Shown here one piece after another: positions 8,493-17,795 of a stretch of 32,216 nt of DNA; the stretch's first letter is position 1, and each line of letters opens with the position of its first letter. The stretch spans positions 1 to 32,216 of the forward strand of contig JAGHYX010000012.1 in assembly GCA_017743375.1 (NCBI GenBank), written 5' to 3'. The translations under genes were made by a program, and so were the position numbers. Source of the stretch: Chloroflexota bacterium. Lineage in GTDB: Bacteria; Chloroflexota; Anaerolineae; J036; Brachytrichaceae. The notes beneath the pieces are model-generated. The model was not told the DNA's origin. It did no database searches and worked only from the letters and a program-made list of their open reading frames with translations.

Positions 8493-9817
8493 CGGCTCAT
8501 CTCCGGCAGGATCACGCGCAACAGAAGATAGACGTTAAAGCCCGCCAGGCCGAGCGACATCGCTATCCATAGCCAGTGCGCCGGCGTCGTCCAGCGCCTG
8601 AAAGCAAAGTCCCAGCCCAGCGCCAGCGCCGTTGCTATTGGGATCAGGGCGGGGAAGAGATAGCGCCCCTGGTGCTGGACAAACTGCGCGTTGTACCAGA
8701 GGAAGGCCAGTAGGGTGAGCAGGGCCAGCGTTGCCATCAGCGTCAGCGCCCGCGACTGCGAGAGGGTGAGCGCAGCGTCGGCTCGTTCGGCGCGCCCTTC
8801 GCACCACCACCAGGCCAGAAACAAGCCTGCCGAGAGCAGAGTAAAGGCCAGCAAGAGAATGTACAGCCGCGAGGCGAGCGGGATGGTCATCCAGCCGAAC
8901 TGGCCCCAAAACGATTGAAACGTCGTTTGTAGCATTTGAAAGAGCCATCCGCTCAGGCCGCGCTCGGCCAGCCATTCGGCCGTCGTCGGCTGCCCGATCA
9001 CCACCGCGTTATGCCGCTGCAAACCGAGGAAGTCCGTACCACCATAGAGCATGATGTTGCGCGCCCACCACGGCAGGCCGAATAGCCCGCCGACGGCGGC
9101 GACAATCACCAGAAAGCCCAGCACGTTCCGCTGATTGCACAGCCCCTGCGTGCGGCCCGCCCACCATATCCCCAGCAGCGCGATTGGCAGAGCCAAGTAA
9201 GCCTGCGCCTTGGTCAGCAGGCTCAGGCCGACGAGCACGCCCAATCGCACGGCGCGCCCTGTGGTGAGCGCCTCTGCGCTGGTCACCAACCGCACAGCCG
9301 CCAGCAGCGTCAAGCCCAGGAGGGCCTCGGCCAGCGCGTCGTTGTTATAGCTGGCCATGAGCGCCAGATGCTGTGGCAGCAGGGCGAAGAAGCCGGCAGC
9401 CAGCGCAGCCAGCGCGGGCCGCGCCGGGAAGATCACGTTGACCACGGCGTAGGCACATGCCACGCCCAGCGCGCCCACCAGCAGGGCAAACAGGCGCAGC
9501 GCGAGCAAGTCACCATTCGACAAGACGAATACAGGCACCGAGAGCAAATAGAACAGTGGGGGCTGATGATCCTCATAAGTCATCTTCGCCGTGGCGATCT
9601 CCCTCGCGGTTGGGCTGATCGGCACCAGGCCGGCCGTCCAATCCTGTGATTCGATCACAGGGAAACGTCCCTCAACTGCCAACTGGCGGACGTAGTTATA
9701 GTGCGCAGGTTCATCGGGATTTTGCCAGGCTGGGATCGAACGGGCGAATAAGCTGCCGATGACCAGGTATAAGCCGAGCACGGCTGTCAGCGGCCAGTGG
9801 CGATGGAGGAGGCTCAT
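8489..9817 (-). CDS. Polytopic membrane protein, GT39/ArnT-like (GT-C) glycosyltransferase
   Basis: A 442-residue integral membrane protein with roughly ten or more hydrophobic segments. The first extracytoplasmic loop carries NPDEPAHYNYV (about residue 34), an acidic motif of the kind GT-C glycosyltransferases (PMT/ArnT-like) use to bind lipid-phosphate sugar donors. Such enzymes glycosylate lipids or proteins on the outer face of the membrane; donor and acceptor are unknown here. I chose the ATG at 9817 (MSLLHRHW) rather than the in-frame start at 9871, because the latter would overlap the start of the divergent methyltransferase (9843). The two starts are only 25 bases apart. It converges on ftsK with a 4-base overlap. 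Confidence 0.75.
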   Translation of the reverse strand: MSLLHRHWPLTAVLGLYLVIGSLFARSIPAWQNPDEPAHYNYVRQLAVEGRFPVIESQDWTAGLVPISPTAREIATAKMTYEDHQPPLFYLLSVPVFVLSNGDLLALRLFALLVGALGVACAYAVVNVIFPARPALAALAAGFFALLPQHLALMASYNNDALAEALLGLTLLAAVRLVTSAEALTTGRAVRLGVLVGLSLLTKAQAYLALPIALLGIWWAGRTQGLCNQRNVLGFLVIVAAVGGLFGLPWWARNIMLYGGTDFLGLQRHNAVVIGQPTTAEWLAERGLSGWLFQMLQTTFQSFWGQFGWMTIPLASRLYILLLAFTLLSAGLFLAWWWCEGRAERADAALTLSQSRALTLMATLALLTLLAFLWYNAQFVQHQGRYLFPALIPIATALALGWDFAFRRWTTPAHWLWIAMSLGLAGFNVYLLLRVILPEMSR

Positions 9818-9842
9818 CGCGGCGTATTCTAATGACGCGGAT

Positions 9843-10469
9843 ATGCGCGCCTGGACGCAATATCTGTTCAATCAGCTTTACACCAATTTCGCCTGGGCAT
9901 ACGACGTCGTCGCAGCCATGGCCTCGCTTGGCGAGTGGCAGCGCTGGGGACAGGCCGCGCTGGCGTTCCTCCCGCGCGATGGCCGCGTGTTGGAGATCGC
10001 GCATGGGCCAGGCCATCTTCAGGCAGCAATGTGCCAAGCCGGTTATCGGGCTTTTGGGATTGACCTTTCGCCGCAGATGAGCCGCTTGGCGCATCGGCGC
10101 ACCCTCCGCTACGGGCCACATCTGGCGCGCGCCGACGCGCTGTATCTGCCGTTTGCCAACGGCGCGTTTGCCGGCGCGGTCAGCACCTTTCCGGCCCAGT
10201 TCATCCTCGCGCCGCAGACGCTGGCCGAAGTACACCGGGTCTTGATTCCCGGCGGGGTGTTCGTCGTGGTGCCGGCGGTGCGCCTGATTGGTCAAGACCT
10301 GTTTGCGGGTGCGCTCCGATTGGCTTATCGCCTCACCGGCCAGCGCGCGGACATTGACGCGCTGGGCGAGGGGCGCTTTGAGGCTGCCGGCCTGCGCTTC
10401 GCGCGATATGCGGTCCTCACGCCGCGCGCCGAAGTGGTGGTGTGGGTTGGATCTAAGCCGGCTGGCTGA
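9843..10469 (+). CDS. Class I SAM-dependent methyltransferase
   Basis: A 208-residue cytoplasmic protein with the Methyltransf_11/25 layout: motif I VLEIAHGPGHL (49-59), motif II GIDLSPQM (about 75), RADALYLPF (about 100), and the VHRVLIPGGVFVVV post-motif (about 130-145). The substrate is unknown. Motif I has an unusual His54 where glycine or glutamate/cysteine is more common. An in-frame ORF extends upstream to 9759, but MRAWTQYLFNQLY is the more likely start because it leaves a small divergent promoter space. The 3' end overlaps the convergent DUF255 gene by 17 bases. Confidence 0.8.
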   Translation: MRAWTQYLFNQLYTNFAWAYDVVAAMASLGEWQRWGQAALAFLPRDGRVLEIAHGPGHLQAAMCQAGYRAFGIDLSPQMSRLAHRRTLRYGPHLARADALYLPFANGAFAGAVSTFPAQFILAPQTLAEVHRVLIPGGVFVVVPAVRLIGQDLFAGALRLAYRLTGQRADIDALGEGRFEAAGLRFARYAVLTPRAEVVVWVGSKPAG

Positions 10470-12264
10470 GCTGGTGTGGATCGTAGATCGGCGCGCTGCA
10501 GGTCGTGCCGCGACAGACGAAGGCGACCGGCAGCCTGGCAGTTGGGTAGCCGCGCTGTTGAATCACGTCGGCGTCATGATCCGGATGCAACACGCGCACG
10601 ATGCGCCAGGGCGCGTATTGCGCATGTGCCGCGCGCACGAAAGGCGTGACCGAGGCATCCTCGCCTACGACGACGACCTCATCGGGCAAGCTCGTGGCGC
10701 GCATCATTGCCAGGGCATAAGGAGCGGCGTGTTCTCGGTAGCGCTTGTATTCGGTGGCGAAGGCGGACAAGGCGGCTCGCGCAACCTGCTCCCAGTCAGG
10801 TTCATCGGTCAGGTAGCGCAGGATCAGCAGCGCCTCAGCCATGGTGCAGTTATCGAAGATGGGTTGGATGCGTATGCGCAGCATGCCTTGCGCGTTTGGG
10901 TCAGCAGGTGTGTCGTAAAACCCCCCTTCCGGCGCACGCAAGGCTTGGACGGCGAAATCGGCCAACCGACGTGCGATGGCCAAGGCCTGGCTGGCTAGCG
11001 CCGGCTGGTATTGTGCCACGTCTAGGCATGCCCTGGTCAGCGCGGCTTGGTCACCGAGCTGACCGCTCAGGTCGCCACGCGCAAAGTCGCCTGCGCGCGG
11101 CAGCAGCGAATGCACCACGCTGCCATCGGGACCGACGCAGCGCTCGATTAACGTGCGCCAGGTGCGAACGGCCAGCTCAGCATAGCCGGCGCGCTCGAAA
11201 AGGATGTCTAACTGTAACAAGGCCGAGACCATCAGCGCGTTCCAGTCAGCGTATAGCCGCCAGTCAATGAATGGCGGCTGGACCTGGGCGCGCTCCGCGC
11301 GCGAGAGCATGTAGTAGTCCTCGTCGGCGTCTTGGCTGCCGGCAAAATAGGTCAGCCCCGGCTCATCGCGCAGCAGCGTCGTCGTCAGATAGTCCAGCGC
11401 ATGCGCGACGATCTGGGTCAGGGCCTCGGCGTCATCGTGGCGACCAGCGCGTCGGCAGAGCTGAATGGCGTGTGCATATACCGGCAGCAAGCGCGCATGA
11501 TCCTCCAGCATCTTCTCAAAGTGAGGCACGCTCCAATCGGGAGTGGTGGAGTAGCGGAACCAGCCGCCGGCCACCAGGTCATACATGCCTTTGCTGCCCA
11601 TGGCGATCAGCGTCTGGACAACCATGTTCAGAAGCTGTGCTTCGCCGCGCTGAGCGTATAGCGCCATGAGGAGCGCCCAGGCGTCGCTCATCGGGAACTT
11701 CTGTCCGTCGCCCAGGCCGCCATTGCGCTGGTCGTAGTTGCGGATGATCGCGCCGGCGACGGTGTTGATCACCTCTTCGGCTGCCTGCGCGGTCTGGATG
11801 GGGAGCGGCTGAGCGCTCGCTGCGTGCAGCGTGCGTTGGGCATCGCTCTGCCGCACTTGTTTAAGGAGCTCCTCGCGCTCGTTTTGCCAGACTTGCAGGA
11901 CGCGCTGAAGAAGCTGGCGCATTTGCACGGGCGCCAGGTAGGTCGCGCCGTAGATCACATCCCCGTCTGGCGTAAGGAAGCAGGTCGTTGGCCAGCCGCC
12001 CATGTTGTAGCGCGCGTTGATGTCTGGCCGCTGATCGTTATCCACCCGAATGGGGATGAAATGGCTGTTGATGAACTCAGCGATCTGCGGGTTGTTGTAA
12101 ACGCCGGTGTGAACTGGGTCGCCGGGGATGCCGCGGTCCATCACGTGGCACCAATGGCACCACACCGCGCTGATGCCCAAGAGCACGGGCTTGTTCTGGG
12201 CCTTGGCTTCCGCAAATGCCGCTTCGCCCCACTCCCGCCATTGCACTTTTGTTTCGCCTGACAT
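10453..12264 (-). CDS. DUF255 / thioredoxin-fold protein (YyaL / SPATA20-like)
   Basis: A 603-residue protein of the DUF255 family. The N-terminal thioredoxin-like domain carries WCHWCH with Cys36 and Cys39, then the IRVDNDQRPDINARYN and GGWPTTCFLTPDGD blocks. The rest resembles the six-hairpin (GH-like) part, with KFPMSDAWALL, HFEKMLEDHARLLPVYA (about 225-240) and the YFAGSQDADEDYY segment. The family is widespread but its reaction is poorly defined; a redox or carbohydrate-related role is inferred only from the folds. The typical CHVMERESF region is altered here to CHVMDRGIPGDPVH. It starts at ATG 12264. Its 3' end overlaps the methyltransferase antisense by 17 bases. Confidence 0.88.
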   Translation of the reverse strand: MSGETKVQWREWGEAAFAEAKAQNKPVLLGISAVWCHWCHVMDRGIPGDPVHTGVYNNPQIAEFINSHFIPIRVDNDQRPDINARYNMGGWPTTCFLTPDGDVIYGATYLAPVQMRQLLQRVLQVWQNEREELLKQVRQSDAQRTLHAASAQPLPIQTAQAAEEVINTVAGAIIRNYDQRNGGLGDGQKFPMSDAWALLMALYAQRGEAQLLNMVVQTLIAMGSKGMYDLVAGGWFRYSTTPDWSVPHFEKMLEDHARLLPVYAHAIQLCRRAGRHDDAEALTQIVAHALDYLTTTLLRDEPGLTYFAGSQDADEDYYMLSRAERAQVQPPFIDWRLYADWNALMVSALLQLDILFERAGYAELAVRTWRTLIERCVGPDGSVVHSLLPRAGDFARGDLSGQLGDQAALTRACLDVAQYQPALASQALAIARRLADFAVQALRAPEGGFYDTPADPNAQGMLRIRIQPIFDNCTMAEALLILRYLTDEPDWEQVARAALSAFATEYKRYREHAAPYALAMMRATSLPDEVVVVGEDASVTPFVRAAHAQYAPWRIVRVLHPDHDADVIQQRGYPTARLPVAFVCRGTTCSAPIYDPHQLSQPA

Positions 12265-12377
12265 AGGCGGATTTTATCTGGCCGGCAGCGCTGGACATTC
12301 CCCCCAACACTCATGGCTGACTGAAGTTGGTGTCGCAGAAGATAGAGTCGCTCTGTAAGGTGGCCGTACTGACAGTT

Positions 12378-13469
12378 TCAAGCCACGCGCCGAGCGCTAG
12401 TGGTGATGGCGCGCGAGGTGCTGTTGCGCTCCAGGCCCACCAGCACCTGGCTCAGGTCATCCAGCCGCGCCAACACTTGCTCCGCGCCACGCGCTACGCA
12501 GGTGAGCGCGTCTTCGGCGAGCCAGGTGTGGATGTTCGTCTCATCGGCGATGCGCTCGACCATGCCCTGGAGCAGTGCGCCGCCGCCGGACAGCGCGATG
12601 CCTGTCTCCATCAGGTCGGCCACCAGCTCAGGCGGGGTCTCATCGAGGGTGCTGCGCACCGTCTCTACGATCGTGTTCACCGAGTTAGCCAGGGCCTCGC
12701 GGATCTCGATAGAGGAGACCTCAACCGCCTCGGGCAGTCCGGTGACCAGGTTGCGCCCGCGCAGCGTCATGGTCTTCTCTTCTGGCAGGGGGAAGGCCGA
12801 TCCGATGGCGATCTTCACCTTCTCGGCCATGCGCTCGCCGATCAGCAGGTTGTATTTTTGGCGCGCGTAGTTAATGATGTCCTCGTCCATCTCATCGCCG
12901 GCCACGCGGATAGATCGGCTGACGACGATGCCGCCTAGCGCGAAGACGGCTACTTCCGTCGTGCCGCCGCCGATGTCCACGATGAGCGACCCTTGCGCTT
13001 CGGTCACCGGCAAACCGGCGCCGATCGCCGCGGCCATTGGTTCTTCGATCAGATAGACCTCGCGCGCGCCGGCCGAGCGGGCGGCGTCGTACACTGCGCG
13101 CTTCTCGACCTCGGTGACTCCCGAAGGAATACCGATCACCACGCGCGGGCGGGGGATGTTGAACAAATGGCGGCTGTGGGCCTTCTTAATAAAGTAGTCC
13201 AGCATCGCCTCGGTGATCTCAAAGTCGGAGATCACCCCGTCACGCAGCGGACGGACAGCCACGATCTTGGCCGGCGTGCGCCCCACCATCTCCTTGGCTT
13301 CCGCCCCCACGGCCAGCACTTGGCGCGTCTTGCGATTGATCGCCACCCAGGAGGGTTCGTTGATGACGATCCCCTGGCCGCGCACGGCCACCAGCGTGTT
13401 GGCTGTGCCTAGGTCTATCCCTAAGTCAAGGGAGAACAAGCCTAGGAATCGGTCTATGATGCTAGCCAT
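12378..13469 (-). CDS. mreB: Rod-shape actin homologue MreB
   Basis: Bacterial actin that guides elongasome wall synthesis along the inner membrane. The 363-residue protein has the N-terminal amphipathic-type MASIIDRFLGLFS, then phosphate-1 DLGIDLGTANTLV, the PRPRVVIGIPSGVTEVEKRAV block, EEPMAAAIGAGLPV, phosphate-2 IVDIGGGTTEVAVF, and the adenosine region LSGGGALLQGM. I prefer the ATG at 13469 over the TTG at 13499 because it gives the canonical N terminus. No mreC, mreD, rodA or pbp gene is beside it, unlike the usual mreBCD cluster. A C-terminal tail of about 30 residues (from ARLDDLSQ) is slightly long for the family. It is divergent from the S41 peptidases across a 232-bp gap. Confidence 0.93.
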   Translation of the reverse strand: MASIIDRFLGLFSLDLGIDLGTANTLVAVRGQGIVINEPSWVAINRKTRQVLAVGAEAKEMVGRTPAKIVAVRPLRDGVISDFEITEAMLDYFIKKAHSRHLFNIPRPRVVIGIPSGVTEVEKRAVYDAARSAGAREVYLIEEPMAAAIGAGLPVTEAQGSLIVDIGGGTTEVAVFALGGIVVSRSIRVAGDEMDEDIINYARQKYNLLIGERMAEKVKIAIGSAFPLPEEKTMTLRGRNLVTGLPEAVEVSSIEIREALANSVNTIVETVRSTLDETPPELVADLMETGIALSGGGALLQGMVERIADETNIHTWLAEDALTCVARGAEQVLARLDDLSQVLVGLERNSTSRAITTSARRVA

Positions 13470-13701
13470 AGTTTGTGCGCCACTTGTTTTGTTCAGCAAA
13501 GCATTCCTCGCAACTCCTGCGGCGCTCGGTTAGAGGATGTCGGGCGCAAGTGGATTATAGGCTTGTTTGTTGCTTGAAGGGCCGAAGGACGCAGCCGGAG
13601 CGCGTGCGCGACTAGAAGAGCGAGACTCATCGGGCAGAAGAAGCGCTGCGGGGAGTGGCCTCTCATGCACTACTTCAGAGCGCGTAGCACAATTAGATTT
13701 A

Positions 13702-14913
13702 ATGACTCGAATTGAGAAAGGGCTGGCGGTAGTCGCGTTTGTGCTGTGGAGCGCGATGCTGGTCGCCGTGGGTTATGCGGGGCACATGCTGCTGGCCCCG
13801 GCCGAAGCGCGCACGGTATATGTGCAAAGCGGAAGCGCGCTGCCGCTGCTGGACGAAGCGTGGGGGCACGTGCGCGCCCATTTCATCGGGACGGTGCCGA
13901 GCAACACGCTGCGCGACTACGGCGCAATTCGCGGCGCGCTGGCGACGCTGAATGATCCTTACACGACCTTCATCGAGCCACAGCCGCGGGCGATTGAGCG
14001 CGATCACATGCGCGGGCAGTTCGGCGGCATTGGCGTGAGCTTTCGACAAAACGAGCGCGGCGAGTTTGTGCTCACCCCAGCTCCTGACGGGCCGGCAGCC
14101 AAAGCGGGCGTGCGCGAGGGCGACGTGTTGTTCAGCGTAGATGGCTACGTGCTGCCGCCAGCAGCCGACTTTGAGGTGATGGCGCGCGTCCGAGGTCCGG
14201 TCGGGACGCCGGTCACGATTGAGGTCTTGCGCGGGCCGGACCGTCAACGGCTGCGCTTTACCATCGTCCGACAACTGATCGAGATTCATACGGTCACCTG
14301 GCGCACCATCACCTCAACTGTAGGCACCCATCCCTTCGTTGTTGGCTATCTCAAAATCTCCAGCTTCACAGATCGCACGGGCGCAGAGGTGCAACGCGCA
14401 GTTGCGCACCTCATGGAAGCCGGCGCGCAGGCATATATGATTGACCTGCGCGATAACGGCGGCGGGGCGCTCTCGGCAGCCATTGAGGCGACCAGTGCTT
14501 TCCTCAAAGACGGCGTCGTCGCGTTTGAGATCAGGCGTTCGCAGCCCAATATCGAACACCGTGTGCGCAGCATGTCCGTGCGAGTGGGCGAAGATCAGCC
14601 CATCGCTGTGTTGGTGAATGCCAATACAGCGAGCGCCGCCGAGGTCATGGCCGCCGCACTGCGCGATCATCAGCGTGCCCAGCTTGTAGGGGAGAAGACG
14701 TTCGGCAAAGGGTCGGTGCAGTTGATTTTCGAGTTGAGCGACGGTTCGGCCGTGCGGGTCACCGCAGCAAAGTGGCTCACGCCCGCGCGACATGCGCTGG
14801 ACGGCGCAGGCTTGGTGCCCGATGTCGAAGTGAAAGGTTCGCCGGCTGAGCAAGAGGCGCGGGCCATGGAGATTCTGCGCTCGGCAGCCGCTAAGCACAT
14901 GAGCATGAGATAG
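13702..14913 (+). CDS. S41 family C-terminal processing peptidase (CtpA-like), first copy
   Basis: Serine/lysine-dyad protease acting outside the membrane. The 403-residue protein has one N-terminal membrane segment (about 8-30), a PDZ domain (about 105-190; GGIGVSF, AGVREGDVLFSVDG), and the S41 core with IDLRDNGGG, NTASAAE and GEKTFGKGS. The predicted catalytic Ser311 and Lys336 keep the 25-residue spacing of the family. The ATG at 13702 is chosen because it sits directly before the membrane segment; the frame is open from 13567 but those residues are not family-like. No clear Shine-Dalgarno. It is followed after 16 bases by a second, better-conserved S41 peptidase, so the two are probably co-transcribed paralogues. 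Confidence 0.88.
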   Translation: MTRIEKGLAVVAFVLWSAMLVAVGYAGHMLLAPAEARTVYVQSGSALPLLDEAWGHVRAHFIGTVPSNTLRDYGAIRGALATLNDPYTTFIEPQPRAIERDHMRGQFGGIGVSFRQNERGEFVLTPAPDGPAAKAGVREGDVLFSVDGYVLPPAADFEVMARVRGPVGTPVTIEVLRGPDRQRLRFTIVRQLIEIHTVTWRTITSTVGTHPFVVGYLKISSFTDRTGAEVQRAVAHLMEAGAQAYMIDLRDNGGGALSAAIEATSAFLKDGVVAFEIRRSQPNIEHRVRSMSVRVGEDQPIAVLVNANTASAAEVMAAALRDHQRAQLVGEKTFGKGSVQLIFELSDGSAVRVTAAKWLTPARHALDGAGLVPDVEVKGSPAEQEARAMEILRSAAAKHMSMR

Positions 14914-14929
14914 GCTTTCGAGGAGAGCG

Positions 14930-16264
14930 ATGCAAACATCTTCTGTGAAGAATCAGACCAAGCAGATCATCGCGCTGGGCATCTTAGGGGCTTTCATCGG
15001 CGCGCTTGTGTTTATCCTGGGGATTGCGATCGGAGTGGCGTTTGCGCGGCCGGGTGGACTGCTCGATGCCGGCGCGTCTCCATTCGCCGTCTCGCCCTCC
15101 ATCGCAGCGAACCCGGTGGCAATCAACGATACTGCCGCAGAACAGGGCAGGCAACCGAGTTTGAACTACGCGCTCATTAACGATGTGCTCAGGCGGCTTC
15201 GCACGCAGTGGTATGGGGAGATGCCTTCGAGCGCCCAGCTCACCGATGGCGCGATTAAGGGCATGGTCGCAGCGTTGGGTGATGAATTCACGCAATACAT
15301 AGAGCCTCGCTTCGCCAAACTGTTGAACGAAGACATCTCCGGCGTTTTTGAAGGCATCGGCGCGACGCTGCGCCAGACCCCCGCTGGTGGAGTGCAAATC
15401 GTGCGCACCTTCCCTGGCTCGCCGGCCGAGCGCGGCGGCATCTTGCCGGGCGACATCATCGAGGCGGTCAACGGTGTGAGCACGCAAGGGCTGAACTCCA
15501 TCGAGGTGGCCGCCTTGGTGCGCGGCCCGCGCGGCAGCGAGGTGACGTTGACCTTACGTCGCGCCGGTCGGACGCGGCCGTTCGACGTCACGCTTGTGCG
15601 CGAACGCATCGAGATCCCGTTGGTCTCCAGCAAGATGGTGGGCGATGGCAGCATCGCCTACGTCAGCCTGTTTGACTTCAGCCAGCCGGCCAGCCGGCAA
15701 CTTGAGAAGCACTTGAAGGAGCTTCTCGACAAACGGCCCAGCGCGCTGATCCTCGACTTGCGCGATAACCCGGGCGGTTTGCTCAGCCAGGCCCAGGAGG
15801 TGGGCGACATCTTTCTGAAACAAGGCGTGCTCGTCATCGAGCGCGACTATCGTGGCAACAAGAAGGTCACACGCACCACCGACCGCGGCATCGCTCAAGA
15901 TATCCCAATGGTCGTGCTGGTCAACGGCGGCTCGGCGAGCGCAGCGGAGATCGTGGCCGGCGCGATGCAGGACAGAGGCCGCGCGGTCTTGATCGGTGAA
16001 CGAACCTTTGGCAAAGGATCGGTCCAGTCCCCACAGACCCTTTCCAACGGTGGGCAGTTGCGGATCACCATCGAGCGCTGGTATACGCCTAATGATCGCG
16101 CGATCCATGGCACGGGGATCACCCCAGATTACATCGTAAATAGCGCGCCCGAGGATCTGAAAGAAGGCAAGGACCCGCAACTCGAGGCTGCAATTGCCTT
16201 CCTGACCACGGGCAAGACGCCGCCGCCCACACCTATTCCAACCGTAGAACCAGCGCGGAGATGA
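14930..16264 (+). CDS. S41 family C-terminal processing peptidase (CtpA-like), second copy
   Basis: A 444-residue membrane-anchored protease with one N-terminal membrane segment (about 13-38), a PDZ domain (about 130-215; FEGIGATL, ERGGILPGDIIEAVNG), and the S41 core with LDLRDNPGG, NGGSASAAE and GERTFGKGS. Predicted Ser337 and Lys362 form the dyad. Family members trim extracytoplasmic proteins or activate signalling and wall enzymes; the target here is unknown. A GAGGAG ribosome site precedes the ATG. Its stop overlaps the next start (ATGA), implying translational coupling to the following membrane protein. It is related to the upstream gene but closer to the family consensus. Confidence 0.92.
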   Translation: MQTSSVKNQTKQIIALGILGAFIGALVFILGIAIGVAFARPGGLLDAGASPFAVSPSIAANPVAINDTAAEQGRQPSLNYALINDVLRRLRTQWYGEMPSSAQLTDGAIKGMVAALGDEFTQYIEPRFAKLLNEDISGVFEGIGATLRQTPAGGVQIVRTFPGSPAERGGILPGDIIEAVNGVSTQGLNSIEVAALVRGPRGSEVTLTLRRAGRTRPFDVTLVRERIEIPLVSSKMVGDGSIAYVSLFDFSQPASRQLEKHLKELLDKRPSALILDLRDNPGGLLSQAQEVGDIFLKQGVLVIERDYRGNKKVTRTTDRGIAQDIPMVVLVNGGSASAAEIVAGAMQDRGRAVLIGERTFGKGSVQSPQTLSNGGQLRITIERWYTPNDRAIHGTGITPDYIVNSAPEDLKEGKDPQLEAAIAFLTTGKTPPPTPIPTVEPARR

Positions 16265-17076
16265 ACAGCAAGGACGTCCAGCAGCGGTCAGGTGGGGTTA
16301 CCGGCTTGCCGTGGCTGACGCCGCTGATGGTCATCGCTGGCGCGTGGGCAGCCAGGACATCCGTTCGGGATTATCCAGATTGGCCTTTATGGCTTGCGCT
16401 TGCGGTGCTCCTGGCCGCGATGTGGGGGCTGATATGGCGCACGGTCACGGGGGTGCACTGGGCATCTCTGTTAGCAGCTTGGCGCGGCTGGTCGCACGGC
16501 ACGCCGTTGCCGGCGCTCCCGTATGCGCAGCCAGGCTCAGACGCAGCATACGTCGCGCTGCGTTTAGGCCAGCTCAAGAGCTGGCTGAGTAGCAACGTGC
16601 AGCCATACTACGGAGAGGCGCTGCTGCTTTGCACACTGGCTGCTATAGTTGCGGCCGCGTTATCGGCTGTCTTGGGCGCAACGGCTGTCCTGCTGAGCTT
16701 GGCGAGCCTAGCCCTCACTCAAGTCGCTGTTTTGGTTTGTCAGGGGAACGGCAAGCCAAACACGTGGTTAAGCGGCGCCACGCTGGTGGGGCTGCCCGTG
16801 TTGCTGGGATATGTGACGTTTCAGAGCCCTGCGCTGCCGGCTTGGGCGTTGAGCTTAAGCTCGGTCGCGATCTTTGCCGACTCGCATGGACAGTGGTCAC
16901 GAGGGCGTGACCTTGGACTTGCCGTGGCAGCGCTCGCGTGTGCGGCGTTACGCTGGCCGGCCAGTGCGTTTGCGCTCGCTGCGATTTGGGCAGCGCGCTT
17001 CACGCTCAAGCCAAGCGGTAACGAGAGTATCTGGCTGACGCTCGCTGTGTTTGCCCTGGCGACGACGGCAGGCTAG
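16261..17076 (+). CDS. Hypothetical polytopic membrane protein coupled to the S41 peptidases
   Basis: A 271-residue protein rich in Ala, Leu, Val and Trp with about seven to eight hydrophobic segments (for example about 18-31, 41-60, 122-150, 155-180, 185-205 and 215-250). I recognise no family. A polar loop (about 75-118, [20 protein letters not shown]) separates the first pair of segments from the rest. The ATG overlaps the peptidase stop as ATGA, which supports it being a real, coupled gene. It may work with the peptidases at the membrane, but that is inference from position only. It converges on the response regulator; the two stop codons share a CTAG. Confidence 0.65.
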   Translation: MNSKDVQQRSGGVTGLPWLTPLMVIAGAWAARTSVRDYPDWPLWLALAVLLAAMWGLIWRTVTGVHWASLLAAWRGWSHGTPLPALPYAQPGSDAAYVALRLGQLKSWLSSNVQPYYGEALLLCTLAAIVAAALSAVLGATAVLLSLASLALTQVAVLVCQGNGKPNTWLSGATLVGLPVLLGYVTFQSPALPAWALSLSSVAIFADSHGQWSRGRDLGLAVAALACAALRWPASAFALAAIWAARFTLKPSGNESIWLTLAVFALATTAG

Positions 17077-17750
17077 GCTTCTTCGCGCAACACATATCCC
17101 ACGCTGCGCACAGTGTGAATGAGGCGCGGTTCGTTGTTGGCCTCGGTCTTCTGGCGCAGGTAGCGGATATAGACCTCCAGCACGTTGCTCTCGCCACCAA
17201 AGTCATATCCCCATACGCGATCCAGGATCTGTTCGCGGGTCAGGACCTGGCGAGGGTTGCGCATAAAGTACTCCAATAGGTCGTACTCCTTGGCCGTCAG
17301 CTCAAACTGGCGGTTGCCTCGCTTGGCCAAGCGGGTGCCGGTGTCCAGTTGAAGGTCGGCAAACTTCAGAATCTCTGGCTTGCTGCTGGGCTGGGTGCGG
17401 CGCAGAAGGGCGTGTACGCGAGCCAGCAACTCCTGAAACGCGAACGGCTTCACCAGATAGTCGTCCGCGCCGCTTTCCAAGCCGAGCACGCGGTCGGGAA
17501 TCGCGTCCTTGGCCGTCAACATGAGGATCGGGACGTTGCTCGCTGCGCGTAGCCTCATGCATACCTCAAGCCCATCCAGGCCCGGCATCATCCAGTCCAG
17601 GATGACCAGGTCGGGCGGGTTGTCACGGGCAGCCGCCAGGCCGCTGAGGCCATCGTTCGCTGTGGTGACTTTGTAGTTCTCGTAGGAGAGGCCGCGTCGC
17701 AGAAGGTCACGAATCGCCGGATCGTCTTCAATCACAAGAATGTGTTCCAT
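17073..17750 (-). CDS. OmpR/PhoB-type response regulator (orphan)
   Basis: A 225-residue two-component regulator. The receiver domain (1-115) has acidic residues E8/D9/D10, phospho-acceptor D52 (VILDWMMPG), T79 and K101 (YLVKPF). The winged-helix DNA-binding domain (about 130-223) has the [23 protein letters not shown]-type helix region, RVWGYDF and YIRYLRQK. No histidine kinase gene lies beside it, so its partner is elsewhere or absent. It is the last gene of a right-to-left run, 45 bases after the nitroreductase stop, and may be co-transcribed with it. Its regulon is unknown. Confidence 0.92.
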   Translation of the reverse strand: MEHILVIEDDPAIRDLLRRGLSYENYKVTTANDGLSGLAAARDNPPDLVILDWMMPGLDGLEVCMRLRAASNVPILMLTAKDAIPDRVLGLESGADDYLVKPFAFQELLARVHALLRRTQPSSKPEILKFADLQLDTGTRLAKRGNRQFELTAKEYDLLEYFMRNPRQVLTREQILDRVWGYDFGGESNVLEVYIRYLRQKTEANNEPRLIHTVRSVGYVLREEA

Positions 17751-17795
17751 CTTGCTGGCAGATAGTAAGCACCTTGCATAAGCACATGCTTAGAG

